Shown: piece after piece, positions 37,525-46,739 of the stretch | How positions within the stretch are numbered: position 1 is the stretch's first letter | How the letters are laid out: each line of letters begins with the position of its first letter | Assembly (NCBI RefSeq): GCF_005938745.2 | Contig: NZ_VCBX02000001.1 | Location: 2,204,001 to 2,268,000 of the forward strand | From: Rhodococcus sp. KBS0724 | GTDB taxonomy: Bacteria > Actinomycetota > Actinomycetes > Mycobacteriales > Mycobacteriaceae | DNA length: 64,000 nt | Reading direction: 5' to 3' | Translations under genes and position numbers: made by a program | Notes under the pieces: model-generated | What the model saw: only the letters and a program-made list of their open reading frames with translations | Database searches by the model: none | What the model was told of the DNA's origin: nothing

Positions 37525-38247
37525 GTGTCGACAGAGGTTCCGGTGGATACTCGAAAGTCATTGCGAGACATCGCCTACGATGAGATTCGTGACCGCATTG
37601 TCAATTTGGCGCTGGCCCCGGGGACCCGATTGGTCGAACGTGATCTGGCTGCAGAATTGAATGTTTCCCGCATCCCGCTGCGCGAGGCACTCTCGCTGCT
37701 ACAGCAGGACGGACTGGTTGTTCTGGTGCCGAGGCAGGGCGCGATCGTCGCTCCGTTCACCGTCGACGACGTGCGGGATCTCTTCGATGTCCGCGAGAGT
37801 CTCGAAGTGCTCGCGGCGAGGCTGGCCGCCGAACGCGTCGACGAGGATTCCCTGAAAGCGCTTGCCGCCCAGCTCGAAACTGCGCGGGCGGCAACCGCTT
37901 TGAACGACAAGCCGGCCATAGCCGCGGCAAACGCGCGGTTCCACTCGATGATTGTCGAGATGTCGGCGAACCCGCTGCTCGAGTCGCTGCTCCGGCCACT
38001 CGAAGCGCGTGTCCAGTGGCTGTTTCATCTCACCAAGGACCGCGACCCCGGGCAGCAGTGCGCCGAACACGAACACCTCTATTCGGCGATAGCCGACCGC
38101 GATCCGGATCGCGCTGCCGCATCCGCATTTTCACATGTCCATTCCGGCCGGGAAATGAGCTTGCACCTGGCGTCGATCTGGGCAGGCAGCAGCATCGATC
38201 CCGTCGAAGCGACCAAGACTCGACGCCGCGGGCGCCTCCGAAGCTGA
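37525..38247 (+). CDS. GntR family transcriptional regulator, FadR/FCD subfamily
   Basis: About 240 residues. The winged helix (RDIAYDEIRDRIVNLALAPG, then ERDLAAELNVSRIPLREALS) is followed by an all-helical FCD ligand domain. Metal or ligand residues are seen in NARFHSMIV and in the later EHEHLYSAI and SHVHSG histidines. It is divergent from the BMP importer operon with palindromes between, so it most likely represses that operon until a ligand appears. GTG 37525 has AAGGAG five bases upstream; GTG 37498 is an alternative. Its 3' end contains half of a hairpin shared with the converging gene. Confidence 0.9.
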   Translation: MSTEVPVDTRKSLRDIAYDEIRDRIVNLALAPGTRLVERDLAAELNVSRIPLREALSLLQQDGLVVLVPRQGAIVAPFTVDDVRDLFDVRESLEVLAARLAAERVDEDSLKALAAQLETARAATALNDKPAIAAANARFHSMIVEMSANPLLESLLRPLEARVQWLFHLTKDRDPGQQCAEHEHLYSAIADRDPDRAAASAFSHVHSGREMSLHLASIWAGSSIDPVEATKTRRRGRLRS

Positions 38248-38253
38248 GGCGCC
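38231..38253. terminator. Hairpin between converging GntR and OYE genes
   Basis: GGCGCCTC and GAGGCGCC pair perfectly around a 7-base loop that overlaps the GntR stop codon. Its position between convergent genes suggests a two-way terminator without T-runs. Confidence 0.5.
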
Positions 38254-38265
38254 GGCGGCCTGTCG

Positions 38266-39399
38266 TCAGTAGGCGCGGGCGTACTGCGACGGAACCCGCG
38301 GCCCTACCTCGGCATTCAACTCGCGAGCGGCGCGGCGCGCCCAGTACGGATCCCGGAGGAGTTCGCGTCCCAGCAGCACGGCCACCGCACTGCCGTCCTC
38401 GATGATCTCCTCGGCCTGCTCGGGTTCGGTGATCAGTCCGACTGCCGCCGCGGGAACCAGGGATTCGTTCTGGATGCGGCGGGCGAAGGGAACCTGGTAG
38501 CCGGGCCCGACCGGGATCTGCGCTCCCGGTGAGTTGCCGCCAGTGGAGACGTCGACAAGGTCTACGCCGTAGTCGGTGAGGATGTTGGCAAGCGCCACAG
38601 TCTGATCCGCGGTCCAACTGTCAACCTCGAGCCCACGTTCCTCGCTCAGCTCGTGAAATTCCCCGTCGCGTCGCTCCACCCAATCGGTGGCAGACACACG
38701 CACGAACAGCGGCAGCTCGGCCGGCCACACTTCTCGAACAGCCGTGAGGATTTCGAGGAGGAAACGGATGCGGTTCTCGAAGCTACCGCCGTAGTGATCT
38801 GTTCGCTTGTTGCTGAGTGGCGAGAGGAACTGGTGGATCAGGTATCCGTGTGCCGCGTGAATTTCGACGACCTTGAACTCCGCTTGGAGAGCGCGGGTGG
38901 CTGCCGCCGCGAAGTCGGCGACAATGCCGGCAATCGCATCCGTTGTCAGTTCCGTCGGCGGGGTGTAATCGCCGAATGCCACCGCGCTGGGGGCGACGGT
39001 GTTCCACGACAGACGGTCGTCTGCGTCGAGGGATCTGCCGCCACGCCACGGAACCTTCGTCGACGCCTTCCGGCCGGCATGCGCCAGCTGAATTCCGGGC
39101 ACGGCACCGAAGTACGCGAGCTGCGCGTTGATCTCCGCAAACGCGCGAGCCTGCCGCTCGTTCCAGATACCGAGATCGGCCGGGCTGATTCGTCCCTCCG
39201 GGCTCACAGCGGTCGCCTCGGTGAGAATCAACCCGACACCACCGATTGCGCGGCTCGCCAGATGCGTTCGATGCCAGTCGTTGGGCACACCTACCTGATC
39301 TCCGATGACATCAGCGGAGTACTGGCACATGGGCGCCATCCACACGCGGTTGGGAAAGGTGACGCCGCGGAGGGTGAGAGGTTCGAACAGCACGCTCAC
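38266..39399 (-). CDS. NADH:flavin oxidoreductase, Old Yellow Enzyme family (YqjM-like)
   Basis: About 377 residues of an FMN TIM barrel. It has NRVWMAPMCQYSA (flavin contact and Cys as in YqjM), EATAVSPEGRIS, IQLAHAGRKAS, the substrate-binding pair in VEIHAAHGYLIHQFLSP and YGGSFENRIRFLLE, and the C-terminal phosphate loop in VLLGRELLRDPYW. It reduces activated alkenes such as enones with NAD(P)H. GTG 39399 has AGGAG seven bases upstream. It diverges from proA with 115 bases between. Confidence 0.93.
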   Translation of the reverse strand: MSVLFEPLTLRGVTFPNRVWMAPMCQYSADVIGDQVGVPNDWHRTHLASRAIGGVGLILTEATAVSPEGRISPADLGIWNERQARAFAEINAQLAYFGAVPGIQLAHAGRKASTKVPWRGGRSLDADDRLSWNTVAPSAVAFGDYTPPTELTTDAIAGIVADFAAAATRALQAEFKVVEIHAAHGYLIHQFLSPLSNKRTDHYGGSFENRIRFLLEILTAVREVWPAELPLFVRVSATDWVERRDGEFHELSEERGLEVDSWTADQTVALANILTDYGVDLVDVSTGGNSPGAQIPVGPGYQVPFARRIQNESLVPAAAVGLITEPEQAEEIIEDGSAVAVLLGRELLRDPYWARRAARELNAEVGPRVPSQYARAY

Positions 39400-39514
39400 G
39401 AAGTAACTCCTGATTCGAGGAAGAACGGAAAGTCGGTTGATCCCGTGCAACAGCGGCACCAGTCCGAATCATTCCCGAAAGGAACGCGTCGGAGTCAATG
39501 GCTAATGTGTATTC

Positions 39515-40780
39515 ATGACTGCTGTAACTTCCACCGGCTCGGACACTCGCGACGTCGTGCACGAGGCTGCCCGCCGGGCACGCAAGGCTTCGCGTGTCCT
39601 GGCGTTGCTGACAACAGCACAGAAGGACCAAGCGCTCCACGCCGCGGCCGACGCAGTTCTTGCCGCCAGTGATCAGATCCTCGCGGCAAATGCCGTCGAC
39701 ATCGACACGGCGAAGGCTGCGGGTACCGAGGAATCGCTGCTCGACCGTTTGCGTCTGACAGCCGATCGGATCGAAGGCATCGCGTCGGGCCTGCGCCAGG
39801 TTGCCGGATTACCCGACCCCATCGGTGAAGTTCTCCGCGGATCCACACTGCCCAACGGCCTGGAACTGCGTCAGCAGCGCGTCCCGCTCGGTGTTGTCGG
39901 CATGGTGTACGAGGCTCGCCCCAACGTCACGGTGGACGCGTTCGGTCTGACCCTGAAGTCGGGAAATGCTGCACTGCTTCGCGGTTCGTCGTCGGCAGTC
40001 AAATCCAACGAAGCTCTGGTGGTTGCTCTTCGCGCGTCGTTGGCTGCGCAGGAACTCCCCGAAGACGCCGTTCAACTTCTGCCGAGCGCCGACCGGGCAA
40101 CCGTGACGCACCTGATTCAGGCTCGCGGTCTCGTGGACGTTGTCATCCCGCGCGGCGGCGCCGGCCTGATCAGTGCCGTCGTTCGTGACGCCACGGTTCC
40201 GACTATCGAGACCGGCGTCGGAAACTGCCACGTCTACGTGCACTCCGCTGCCGATCTGCTGATGGCCGAGAAGATCGTGCTCAACTCCAAGACCCGTCGG
40301 CCCAGCGTGTGCAACACCGCCGAGACGATTCTGGTCGACGCTGCGATCGCGGACACGGCAGTGCCGAAGCTGCTGCAGGCGCTGCAGATGCACGACGTCG
40401 TAGTTCACGGAGATCTGCCCGAACTCGTTCCGGCCACCGAGGACGATTGGTCGAAGGAGTACCTCACGCTCGACGTCGCCCTCAAAGTCGTCAAGGACTT
40501 GGACGAGGCAGTCGAGCACATCGACACGTACGGCACCGGCCACACCGAGGCAATCGTGACGTCGGATCTCTCGGCAGCCCGCGAGTTCACCGCTCGCGTC
40601 GACGCAGCAGCCGTCATGGTCAATGCATCCACGGCCTTCACCGACGGTGAGCAGTTCGGATTCGGAGCCGAGATCGGTATCTCGACGCAAAAACTTCACG
40701 CACGCGGCCCCATGGGGTTGCCGGAACTGACGTCCACCAAGTGGATCGTCTGGGGCGACGGACACACCCGACCCGCCTGA
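39515..40780 (+). CDS. proA: Gamma-glutamyl phosphate reductase
   Basis: 421 residues of the aldehyde-dehydrogenase-like ProA family. It has [40 protein letters not shown], the catalytic Cys in [13 protein letters not shown] and [21 protein letters not shown] (GAEIGIS signature). It converts gamma-glutamyl phosphate to glutamate semialdehyde for proline. The partner kinase proB is 19.7 kb upstream on the same strand. Confidence 0.97.
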   Translation: MTAVTSTGSDTRDVVHEAARRARKASRVLALLTTAQKDQALHAAADAVLAASDQILAANAVDIDTAKAAGTEESLLDRLRLTADRIEGIASGLRQVAGLPDPIGEVLRGSTLPNGLELRQQRVPLGVVGMVYEARPNVTVDAFGLTLKSGNAALLRGSSSAVKSNEALVVALRASLAAQELPEDAVQLLPSADRATVTHLIQARGLVDVVIPRGGAGLISAVVRDATVPTIETGVGNCHVYVHSAADLLMAEKIVLNSKTRRPSVCNTAETILVDAAIADTAVPKLLQALQMHDVVVHGDLPELVPATEDDWSKEYLTLDVALKVVKDLDEAVEHIDTYGTGHTEAIVTSDLSAAREFTARVDAAAVMVNASTAFTDGEQFGFGAEIGISTQKLHARGPMGLPELTSTKWIVWGDGHTRPA

Positions 40781-40821
40781 AAAGTTCACCCAGACTTGCC
40801 CCACCCTTTTAGGAGTTAACC

Positions 40822-41703
40822 GTGGACCGAGCTCTTCCCGATACAACACCGTTCTTCTCGAGCGTCGACGACGTGATCGAGCGTTTGGCTGAAACGGGTT
40901 ACCTGTCCGACAAGGGCACTGCAACGGCAGTGTTCCTCGCCGACCGACTCGGTAAGCCCCTGCTCATCGAAGGACCGGCGGGCGTCGGTAAGACGGAGTT
41001 GGCGCGCGCGGTAGCCCAGACGACAGGTGCCGAGTTGGTGCGCCTGCAGTGCTACGAGGGTGTCGACGAGGCTCGTGCGCTCTACGAGTGGAACCACGCG
41101 AAGCAGATCCTGCGGATTCAGTCGGGCTCGGACCACAGCTGGGATTCGACGAAGGCGGACGTGTTCTCCGAGGAGTTCCTGCTCGCTCGTCCACTGCTCA
41201 AGGCCATTCGCCGCGAGGACCCGACAGTGCTGCTGATCGACGAGACCGACAAAGCCGACGTCGAGATCGAGGGACTGCTCCTCGAAGTTCTCAGCGACTT
41301 CGCGGTCACCATCCCGGAACTCGGAACCATCACCGCAACACGGAAGCCGTTCACGGTGCTGACGTCCAACGCCACCCGTGAGCTGTCCGAGGCACTCAAG
41401 CGTCGTTGCCTGTTCCTGCATCTCGATTTCCCCGATGCAGATCTCGAACGTCGCATCCTTGCCAGTCGCGTCCCCGAACTGCCCGAAGCCATCGCCGAGC
41501 AGCTGGTCAACACCATCCGTGTGCTGCGCGGCATGCAGCTCAAGAAGGTTCCCTCGGTGTCCGAGACCATCGACTGGGGACGCACCCTCCTCGCGCTGGG
41601 CATGGACACCCTCGACGACGACGCCGTCCGCGCAACACTCGGCGTCATCCTCAAGCACCAGTCCGACCAGGTGCGGGCAACCGCCGAACTTCGGCTGAAC
41701 TGA
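40822..41703 (+). CDS. MoxR-family AAA ATPase
   Basis: 293 residues. Walker A is EGPAGVGKTELARAVA near residue 50, Walker B is TVLLIDETDKADVEIEGLLLEVL, and sensor 1 is VLTSNATRELSEALKRRCLFL. The protein is of the MoxR type that acts as a chaperone, loading cofactors or remodelling complexes with a VWA partner. GTG 40822 follows AGGAG. The partner VWA gene starts nine bases after its stop, so they form an operon. Confidence 0.93.
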   Translation: MDRALPDTTPFFSSVDDVIERLAETGYLSDKGTATAVFLADRLGKPLLIEGPAGVGKTELARAVAQTTGAELVRLQCYEGVDEARALYEWNHAKQILRIQSGSDHSWDSTKADVFSEEFLLARPLLKAIRREDPTVLLIDETDKADVEIEGLLLEVLSDFAVTIPELGTITATRKPFTVLTSNATRELSEALKRRCLFLHLDFPDADLERRILASRVPELPEAIAEQLVNTIRVLRGMQLKKVPSVSETIDWGRTLLALGMDTLDDDAVRATLGVILKHQSDQVRATAELRLN

Positions 41704-41712
41704 GGTCTGGTC

Positions 41713-43176
41713 ATGGCACTCGGAGGTTCGACGTCACCGATCAAGCCAGGCGGCTTGGCGGCGCCGTACGGTCTGCCCGGTCATCTCGTCGATTTTGTCG
41801 AGGCGCTTCGCCGACGCGGCATCATGGTCGGCCCCTCCGAGACCGTCGACGCCGGCCAGGTCATGTCGGTTCTCGATCTGCTCGATCGGGAGGCACTTCG
41901 CGCCGGACTGGCGTGCTCGCTCCTGCGTCGCCCGACCCACCGCGCGACGTTCGACGCAGTCTTCGATCTGTGGTTCCCCAAGGCGATCGGTGACCGTGCC
42001 GTCGGGGACGTCGACGTCTCGTTGCCTCGCAAGGCCGACGGCTCGATCGATCTGCAGGCACTGCGTGAGTTGATCGCCGAACTGCTGACCGACGGCAGCG
42101 ACGAGGCCATGGAGCTGACCGAGCTTGTCACCGCTGCGATGGTCGAAGAGCTCGGGCAGTACCAGTCGAGCAACGGGCCGTCGTTCTCCGCGTACCAGGC
42201 CTTGCGGGACGTCGCACCGGACACACTGCTCAACAAGATCCTCGAAGGACTGCTCGGAAATCAGCAGGGCGCCGGCATCGAGGGCAAGGACAACTCCGAC
42301 TATCAATCGGAGGTTGCCAAGCGAACAGCAGCCCAGCGCATCGCGGACTTCCGCAAGATGGTCGAGAAGGAAACGCGTCGGCGCACCGCCGAAAATCTCG
42401 GCAAGGAACGCGTCGCCACCTACGGTGTTCCGAAACTGGCCGAGGAAGTCGACTTCCTCCGCGCGTCGGATGCGGAACTCACGACGCTCAAGAAGAACGT
42501 GACGCCTCTCGCCCGGTTGCTCGCCAGCAGACTTGCCGTCCGTCGTAGTCGCAGCCGGGCCGGTTCCATCGACTTGCGTCGAACCTTGCGCAAATCCATG
42601 TCGACCGGCGGTGTGCCGATCGATCTGGTGCAACGCAAACCCAAGCGTGCGCGTCCCGAGCTTGTTGTCATGTGCGACGTGTCCGGATCGGTTGCCGGGT
42701 TCAGCCACTTCACCTTGCTGTTGGTCAACGCTCTACGAGAGCAGTTCTCCCGCGTCCGGGTGTTCGCGTTCATCGACACCACCGACGAGGTCACCCGTTA
42801 CTTCGACTCGAACGCCGATCTCGGATCCGCGATGTCACGGATGGTTCGTGAGGCTGAGCTGATCACGTACGACGGCCACTCCGACTACGGCCACGCATTC
42901 GGGGTATTCCAGGAGAAGTTCGCCCAGAGCATCACCAGCCGCACGTCGCTGCTGGTACTGGGCGACGGTCGCAACAACTACCGCGACCCCAACCTGCAAT
43001 CACTGGCGCAGATGGTTGCCGTGGCCAAGCACGCACACTGGCTCAACCCCGAGCCCAAGGGTCAGTGGGGGACGGGCGATTCGGCCGCCAAGGTCTACAA
43101 CGAGGTCATCAGCATGCACGAGTGCCGCTCCGCCCAGCAGCTGGCCGACGTGGTGTCCGGTTTGTTGCCGGTGTGA
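41713..43176 (+). CDS. VWA domain-containing protein, CoxE-like
   Basis: 487 residues. The first half is helical, with [20 protein letters not shown] basic stretch precedes [21 protein letters not shown], and a von Willebrand A domain follows with the MIDAS start [13 protein letters not shown] and later [14 protein letters not shown]. CoxE-like VWA proteins work with MoxR ATPases, here encoded immediately upstream. No carbon monoxide dehydrogenase genes are present in the window, so the client is unknown. Confidence 0.9.
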   Translation: MALGGSTSPIKPGGLAAPYGLPGHLVDFVEALRRRGIMVGPSETVDAGQVMSVLDLLDREALRAGLACSLLRRPTHRATFDAVFDLWFPKAIGDRAVGDVDVSLPRKADGSIDLQALRELIAELLTDGSDEAMELTELVTAAMVEELGQYQSSNGPSFSAYQALRDVAPDTLLNKILEGLLGNQQGAGIEGKDNSDYQSEVAKRTAAQRIADFRKMVEKETRRRTAENLGKERVATYGVPKLAEEVDFLRASDAELTTLKKNVTPLARLLASRLAVRRSRSRAGSIDLRRTLRKSMSTGGVPIDLVQRKPKRARPELVVMCDVSGSVAGFSHFTLLLVNALREQFSRVRVFAFIDTTDEVTRYFDSNADLGSAMSRMVREAELITYDGHSDYGHAFGVFQEKFAQSITSRTSLLVLGDGRNNYRDPNLQSLAQMVAVAKHAHWLNPEPKGQWGTGDSAAKVYNEVISMHECRSAQQLADVVSGLLPV

Positions 43177-43214
43177 GACACGTAAGCTCGTCAGCTGTGC
43201 AGAAGGGACAATCG

Positions 43215-43898
43215 GTGGGACGTGCTCGACGCCTCGGCGTGATGGGTGGCACTTTCGACCCCATTCACCACGGTCACCTCGTCGCGGCGAGTGAGGTCGC
43301 CGACAGGTTCGGGCTCGACGAAGTGATCTTCGTCCCCACCGGCAGACCGTGGCAGAAGGAGGCTCGAGGCGTCAGCCCGGCCGAGGACAGGTACCTCATG
43401 ACGGTCATCGCCACCGCCTCCAACCCGCGGTTTTCCGTCTCCCGGGTCGATGTCGACCGCGAAAAAGTGACGTACACCGTCGACACACTTCGTGACCTGC
43501 GGGCCTATCATCCGGATGCCGAACTGTTCTTCATCACCGGTGCCGATGCGCTGGCCAGCATCCTTTCCTGGCAAGATTGGGAAGAGTTGTTCGCATTGGC
43601 AAAATTTGTCGGAGTATCGCGACCGGGTTTCGACCTCAACACCGAACACCTGGCCGGTCACCTCGACACGATGCCCGCCGATGCGGTGACGTTGATCGAG
43701 ATTCCGGCTCTTGCCATTTCGTCGACCGAATGTCGGCGTCGGGCAAGCGAAGACCGTCCCGTCTGGTACCTCGTACCTGACGGAGTGGTGCAGTACATCT
43801 CGAAGCGGAACCTGTATCGACCTGTCGACGCGGAGCGCCGTGACGGTGCGACAACCATGTCGGAGCCGGCGCCTGGCAAGACAGCCGATTCGAACTAG
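43215..43898 (+). CDS. nadD: Nicotinate-nucleotide adenylyltransferase
   Basis: About 227 residues. The nucleotidyltransferase motif [13 protein letters not shown] is at the N-terminus, with [24 protein letters not shown] and the C-terminal ISSTECRRR motif. It adenylates nicotinate mononucleotide to NaAD in NAD synthesis. GTG 43215 has AAGGGA six bases upstream. A TAAGCT -10 at 43183-43188 would place a transcript start next to an earlier in-frame GTG at 43197, so a six-residue longer, leaderless form is possible. rsfS follows after 36 bases. Confidence 0.95.
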   Translation: MGRARRLGVMGGTFDPIHHGHLVAASEVADRFGLDEVIFVPTGRPWQKEARGVSPAEDRYLMTVIATASNPRFSVSRVDVDREKVTYTVDTLRDLRAYHPDAELFFITGADALASILSWQDWEELFALAKFVGVSRPGFDLNTEHLAGHLDTMPADAVTLIEIPALAISSTECRRRASEDRPVWYLVPDGVVQYISKRNLYRPVDAERRDGATTMSEPAPGKTADSN

Positions 43899-43934
43899 AA
43901 GCACGACCAAGAAGACGAAACTGGAGAACATCGA

Positions 43935-44381
43935 GTGAGCGCAACAACCGAAGCCATCGACATGGCACGCATCGCGGCCTTGGCAGCCGACGAGAAGCTG
44001 GCCACTGAAGTGGTGGTGCTCGATGTGTCCGAGCAATTGGTCATCACGGACTGCTTTGTCATCGCATCCGCAGCTACCGAGCGTCAGGTGAACTCGATCG
44101 TCGAGAACATCGAAGATCGCCTCCGCGAAGCCGGCCACAAGCCGATCCGTCGTGAAGGAACTCGCGAGGGCCGCTGGGCACTGCTCGACTACGCCGAGAT
44201 CGTTGTTCACGTGCAGCACGACGAGGAGCGCAATTTCTACGCTCTCGATCGTCTGTGGAAGGACTGCCCGGCAGTCGAGGTCGAAGGCCTCGGCCAGAAC
44301 ATCCCGGGACCGGCTGACGCACACACCGTGTTCGACACCGACACGGTTGCCGAGCCGGACGCGCAGGAACCTTCACTGTGA
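43935..44381 (+). CDS. rsfS: Ribosomal silencing factor RsfS
   Basis: 148 residues of the RsfS/Iojap family. It has LDVSEQLVITDCFVIASAATERQVNSI, then GTREGRWALLDYAEIVVHV and FYALDRLWKDCP. RsfS binds L14 on the 50S subunit and blocks subunit joining when nutrients are scarce. The extra 30 residues at the C-terminus are polar and unremarkable. It overlaps the next gene by four bases, continuing the nadD-rsfS-gpgP series. Confidence 0.95.
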   Translation: MSATTEAIDMARIAALAADEKLATEVVVLDVSEQLVITDCFVIASAATERQVNSIVENIEDRLREAGHKPIRREGTREGRWALLDYAEIVVHVQHDEERNFYALDRLWKDCPAVEVEGLGQNIPGPADAHTVFDTDTVAEPDAQEPSL

Positions 44382-45052
44382 CCTCCTCGGCGCCGGGAGC
44401 GGCGTCGAATCCTGTGCGGCGGCTGATACTGCTGCGCCACGGGCAGACCGTGTACAACGCCGATTCTCGGATGCAAGGGCAACTCGACACCGACTTGTCG
44501 GAGTTGGGGCGCACCCAAGCGAAGAGTGCTGGTCCGGTGATCGCCGACCGGGCGCCGTTGACCATCGTGTCCTCGGATCTCAAACGCGCATATTTCACGG
44601 CAGTCGCTGTCGGTGATGCGGCCGGACTTCCGGTCCTCACCGACACGCGTCTGCGTGAGACTCACCTCGGCGGTTGGCAAGGATTGACTCACAGCGACGT
44701 CGATCAGCTGACCCCTGGGGTGCGGGCGGCGTGGCGAGCCGATGCGACGTTGGCCCCGCCTGGCGGTGAAAGCCGCATCGACGTTGCGAAGCGCAGCATG
44801 CCGGTGGTGACGGAACTTCTGGCCGCACTTCCCGACTGGGCCGAGAGGCCGGTTGTCCTGGTGGCGCACGGCGGTCTGATCGCGGCGTTGACTGCCGCGC
44901 TACTCGACTTGCCGATCGACCGCTGGGCGATTCTGGGCGGGCTCGGAAATACGAGTTGGGTTCAGCTCAGCGGACACGGAGATCCTGCTTCCATCGAATG
45001 GCGACTCGACGTATGGAATGCTTCTGCGAGTGTCGCAAATGACGTTCTCTGA
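44378..45052 (+). CDS. gpgP: Glucosyl-3-phosphoglycerate phosphatase (histidine phosphatase family)
   Basis: 224 residues of a phosphoglycerate-mutase-like phosphatase. The catalytic motif is [14 protein letters not shown], with [14 protein letters not shown] and the second catalytic His in [13 protein letters not shown]. By family and by position directly after rsfS and before octT it corresponds to Rv2419c, GpgP. That enzyme dephosphorylates glucosyl-3-phosphoglycerate in methylglucose lipopolysaccharide synthesis. GTG 44378 overlaps rsfS by four bases. Substrate is assigned by synteny. Confidence 0.85.
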   Translation: MTSSAPGAASNPVRRLILLRHGQTVYNADSRMQGQLDTDLSELGRTQAKSAGPVIADRAPLTIVSSDLKRAYFTAVAVGDAAGLPVLTDTRLRETHLGGWQGLTHSDVDQLTPGVRAAWRADATLAPPGGESRIDVAKRSMPVVTELLAALPDWAERPVVLVAHGGLIAALTAALLDLPIDRWAILGGLGNTSWVQLSGHGDPASIEWRLDVWNASASVANDVL

Positions 45053-45806
45053 GAGTGCCGACGGGCAGCGCCCCGTCCTCCTGGTTATTGCCGATTCACT
45101 GTCGTATTTCGGCCCCAAAGGCGGACTGGCTGCCGACCATCCCCGGATCTGGCCCAACCTCGTCGCCGAGGAGCTGGGGTGGGACGTCGAGCTTGTCGCT
45201 CGCATCGGCTGGACGTGCCGCGACGCGTGGTGGGCGCTGACCCAGGATCCGCGGGTGTGGGCTGCCGTCCCGCGCGCCGGAGCTGTCGTGTTTGCCGTCG
45301 GGGGTATGGATTCCCTGCCGTCGCCGTTGCCCACCGCGCTACGTGAGACCATCCGCTACGTTCGCCCGCCTGCCCTGCGGCGCTTGGTTCGGGAGGGGTA
45401 CCAGTGGCTGCAACCGCGCCTGGCTCCACTCGGCCGACCGGTGGCACTGCCGCCGAAACTGAGCGTCGAGTACCTCGAGAGCTCACGAAATGCGTTGGAA
45501 TACATGCGTCCCGAGCTGCCGATGATCGCGACGTTGCCGTCCGTGCATCGCAGTGACGCGTACGCGAGCGTCCATGCCGGCCGTCCCGCTGCGGTATCCG
45601 CGATCACCGAATGGGCAACGGCGAAAGACGTACCCGTCGTGGATCTTGCCGACGCGGTACGTGAAAACGTGTTCTCCGACAACGGCAACCCGGATGGAAT
45701 TCACTGGGGCTGGGACGGACACATCGGTGTCGCCCGAGCGATGACTGCCGCAATTCGCGCCGCCGAAGCTCAGCGCGCGCCCTCGTCGGCGAGTGAGGTC
45801 GGGTAG
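45039..45806 (+). CDS. octT: Diglucosylglycerate octanoyltransferase
   Basis: About 255 residues with an SGNH-like fold. The nucleophile block is [16 protein letters not shown], with [14 protein letters not shown] in the middle and the catalytic Asp/His in [12 protein letters not shown]. It matches the Rv2418c-type octanoyltransferase that acylates diglucosylglycerate, the primer of mycobacterial methylglucose lipopolysaccharides. ATG 45039 overlaps the gpgP stop by 14 bases; ATG 45018 is possible. The neighbour gpgP supplies an earlier step of the same pathway, though the transferase genes are not in the window. Confidence 0.82.
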   Translation: MTFSESADGQRPVLLVIADSLSYFGPKGGLAADHPRIWPNLVAEELGWDVELVARIGWTCRDAWWALTQDPRVWAAVPRAGAVVFAVGGMDSLPSPLPTALRETIRYVRPPALRRLVREGYQWLQPRLAPLGRPVALPPKLSVEYLESSRNALEYMRPELPMIATLPSVHRSDAYASVHAGRPAAVSAITEWATAKDVPVVDLADAVRENVFSDNGNPDGIHWGWDGHIGVARAMTAAIRAAEAQRAPSSASEVG

Positions 45807-45810
45807 CGAC

Positions 45811-46653
45811 GTGTCAGTTGTTGTCGTCACGGATTCGTCCGCCTGCATCCCGCCGGAAATCTCCGAAGCGTGTGGGCTCCAGATTGTTCCGCTACACATC
45901 TTGCGTGACGACTGTGATTTCCTCGAAGGCGTCGACGCCATTCCCGAGGATCTGTCCGGGCTCACGACGGCCGGTGCTTCACCGGCAGAACTGACCGAGG
46001 CATACAGGCGAGCACTGGATCTGAGCCAGGGCGACGGTGTTCTCGCAGTCCACATCTCGCGGCAACTCTCGAGCACGTGGGACGCCGGCAGGCAGGCGGC
46101 CGAGGAATTCGGCGGCAAGGTACGCATCGTCGATTCAGCGTCCACCGGTATGGGTTTGGGGTTCCCAGCATTGGAAGCGGCGCGATTCGCAGCGAGCGGT
46201 TCTCCTCTCGACCTCGTGTACGAGCGCGCCGTCGACGTCGCCGAACGTGGACGCGCCTTCATCTTCGTGGACAAGCTCGACCAATTGCGTCGCGGTGGCC
46301 GGATCAGTACCGCGGCAGCGTTGTTGGGCACAGCCCTGGCGATGAAACCGCTGTTGCACCTCGTGGACGGCAAGTTGGTCTTGAAGGAAAAAACTCGCAC
46401 CAGCACCAAAGCGCTCGCGAGATTGGTAGATGCGGCCGTGGAACGGGCGGGGCGAAGCCGCGTGGCTGTCGCCGTCCATCACATGAAAGCTCGGGAACGA
46501 GCCGAGGGCATCGCGACACAGTTGTCCGAGCGAATCCCCAACGTCGCCGAAACCGTGGTCACCGATTTCAGCGCGGTCCTGGGTGTGCACGTGGGTGTGG
46601 GTGCGATCGGTGTTGTGGTGTGCCCACTTCCGGAAGAGGACGGTCCGTCCTAG
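45811..46653 (+). CDS. DegV family fatty-acid-binding protein
   Basis: About 280 residues. It begins VVVVTDSSACIPPEI, with TAGASPAELTEAYRRAL, the ISRQLSSTWDAGRQAAE lipid-binding loop, DSASTGMGLGF and LDQLRRGGRISTAAALLG. DegV proteins bind fatty acids and in Firmicutes (FakB) present them to a kinase. No fakA-like kinase is seen here. GTG 45811 follows GAGGTCGGG; GTG 45793 would overlap octT. It is the last gene before a short gap leading to comEA. Confidence 0.92.
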   Translation: MSVVVVTDSSACIPPEISEACGLQIVPLHILRDDCDFLEGVDAIPEDLSGLTTAGASPAELTEAYRRALDLSQGDGVLAVHISRQLSSTWDAGRQAAEEFGGKVRIVDSASTGMGLGFPALEAARFAASGSPLDLVYERAVDVAERGRAFIFVDKLDQLRRGGRISTAAALLGTALAMKPLLHLVDGKLVLKEKTRTSTKALARLVDAAVERAGRSRVAVAVHHMKARERAEGIATQLSERIPNVAETVVTDFSAVLGVHVGVGAIGVVVCPLPEEDGPS

Positions 46654-46661
46654 CCGGTCGG

Positions 46662-46688
46662 TTATCCACAGGCCGCGGGTTATCCCCA
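46662..46688 (+). promoter_or_regulatory. Paired DnaA-box-like sequences before comEA
   Basis: TTATCCACA (46662-46670) is a perfect DnaA box, and TTATCCCCA (46680-46688) differs at one position. They are direct repeats 18 bases apart in the 86-bp gap between degV and comEA. Confidence 0.5.
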
Positions 46689-46727
46689 ACTCGATTTCTC
46701 CCTCTACGCAGGTCAGCGCTCGCTCGT

Positions 46728-46733
46728 TAGCGT
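46728..46733 (+). promoter_or_regulatory. Probable -10 element of comEA, leaderless
   Basis: TAGCGT ends six bases before the comEA ATG at 46740, with no ribosome binding site in between. The spacing suits a leaderless transcript. Confidence 0.4.
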
Positions 46734-46739
46734 CGACGT

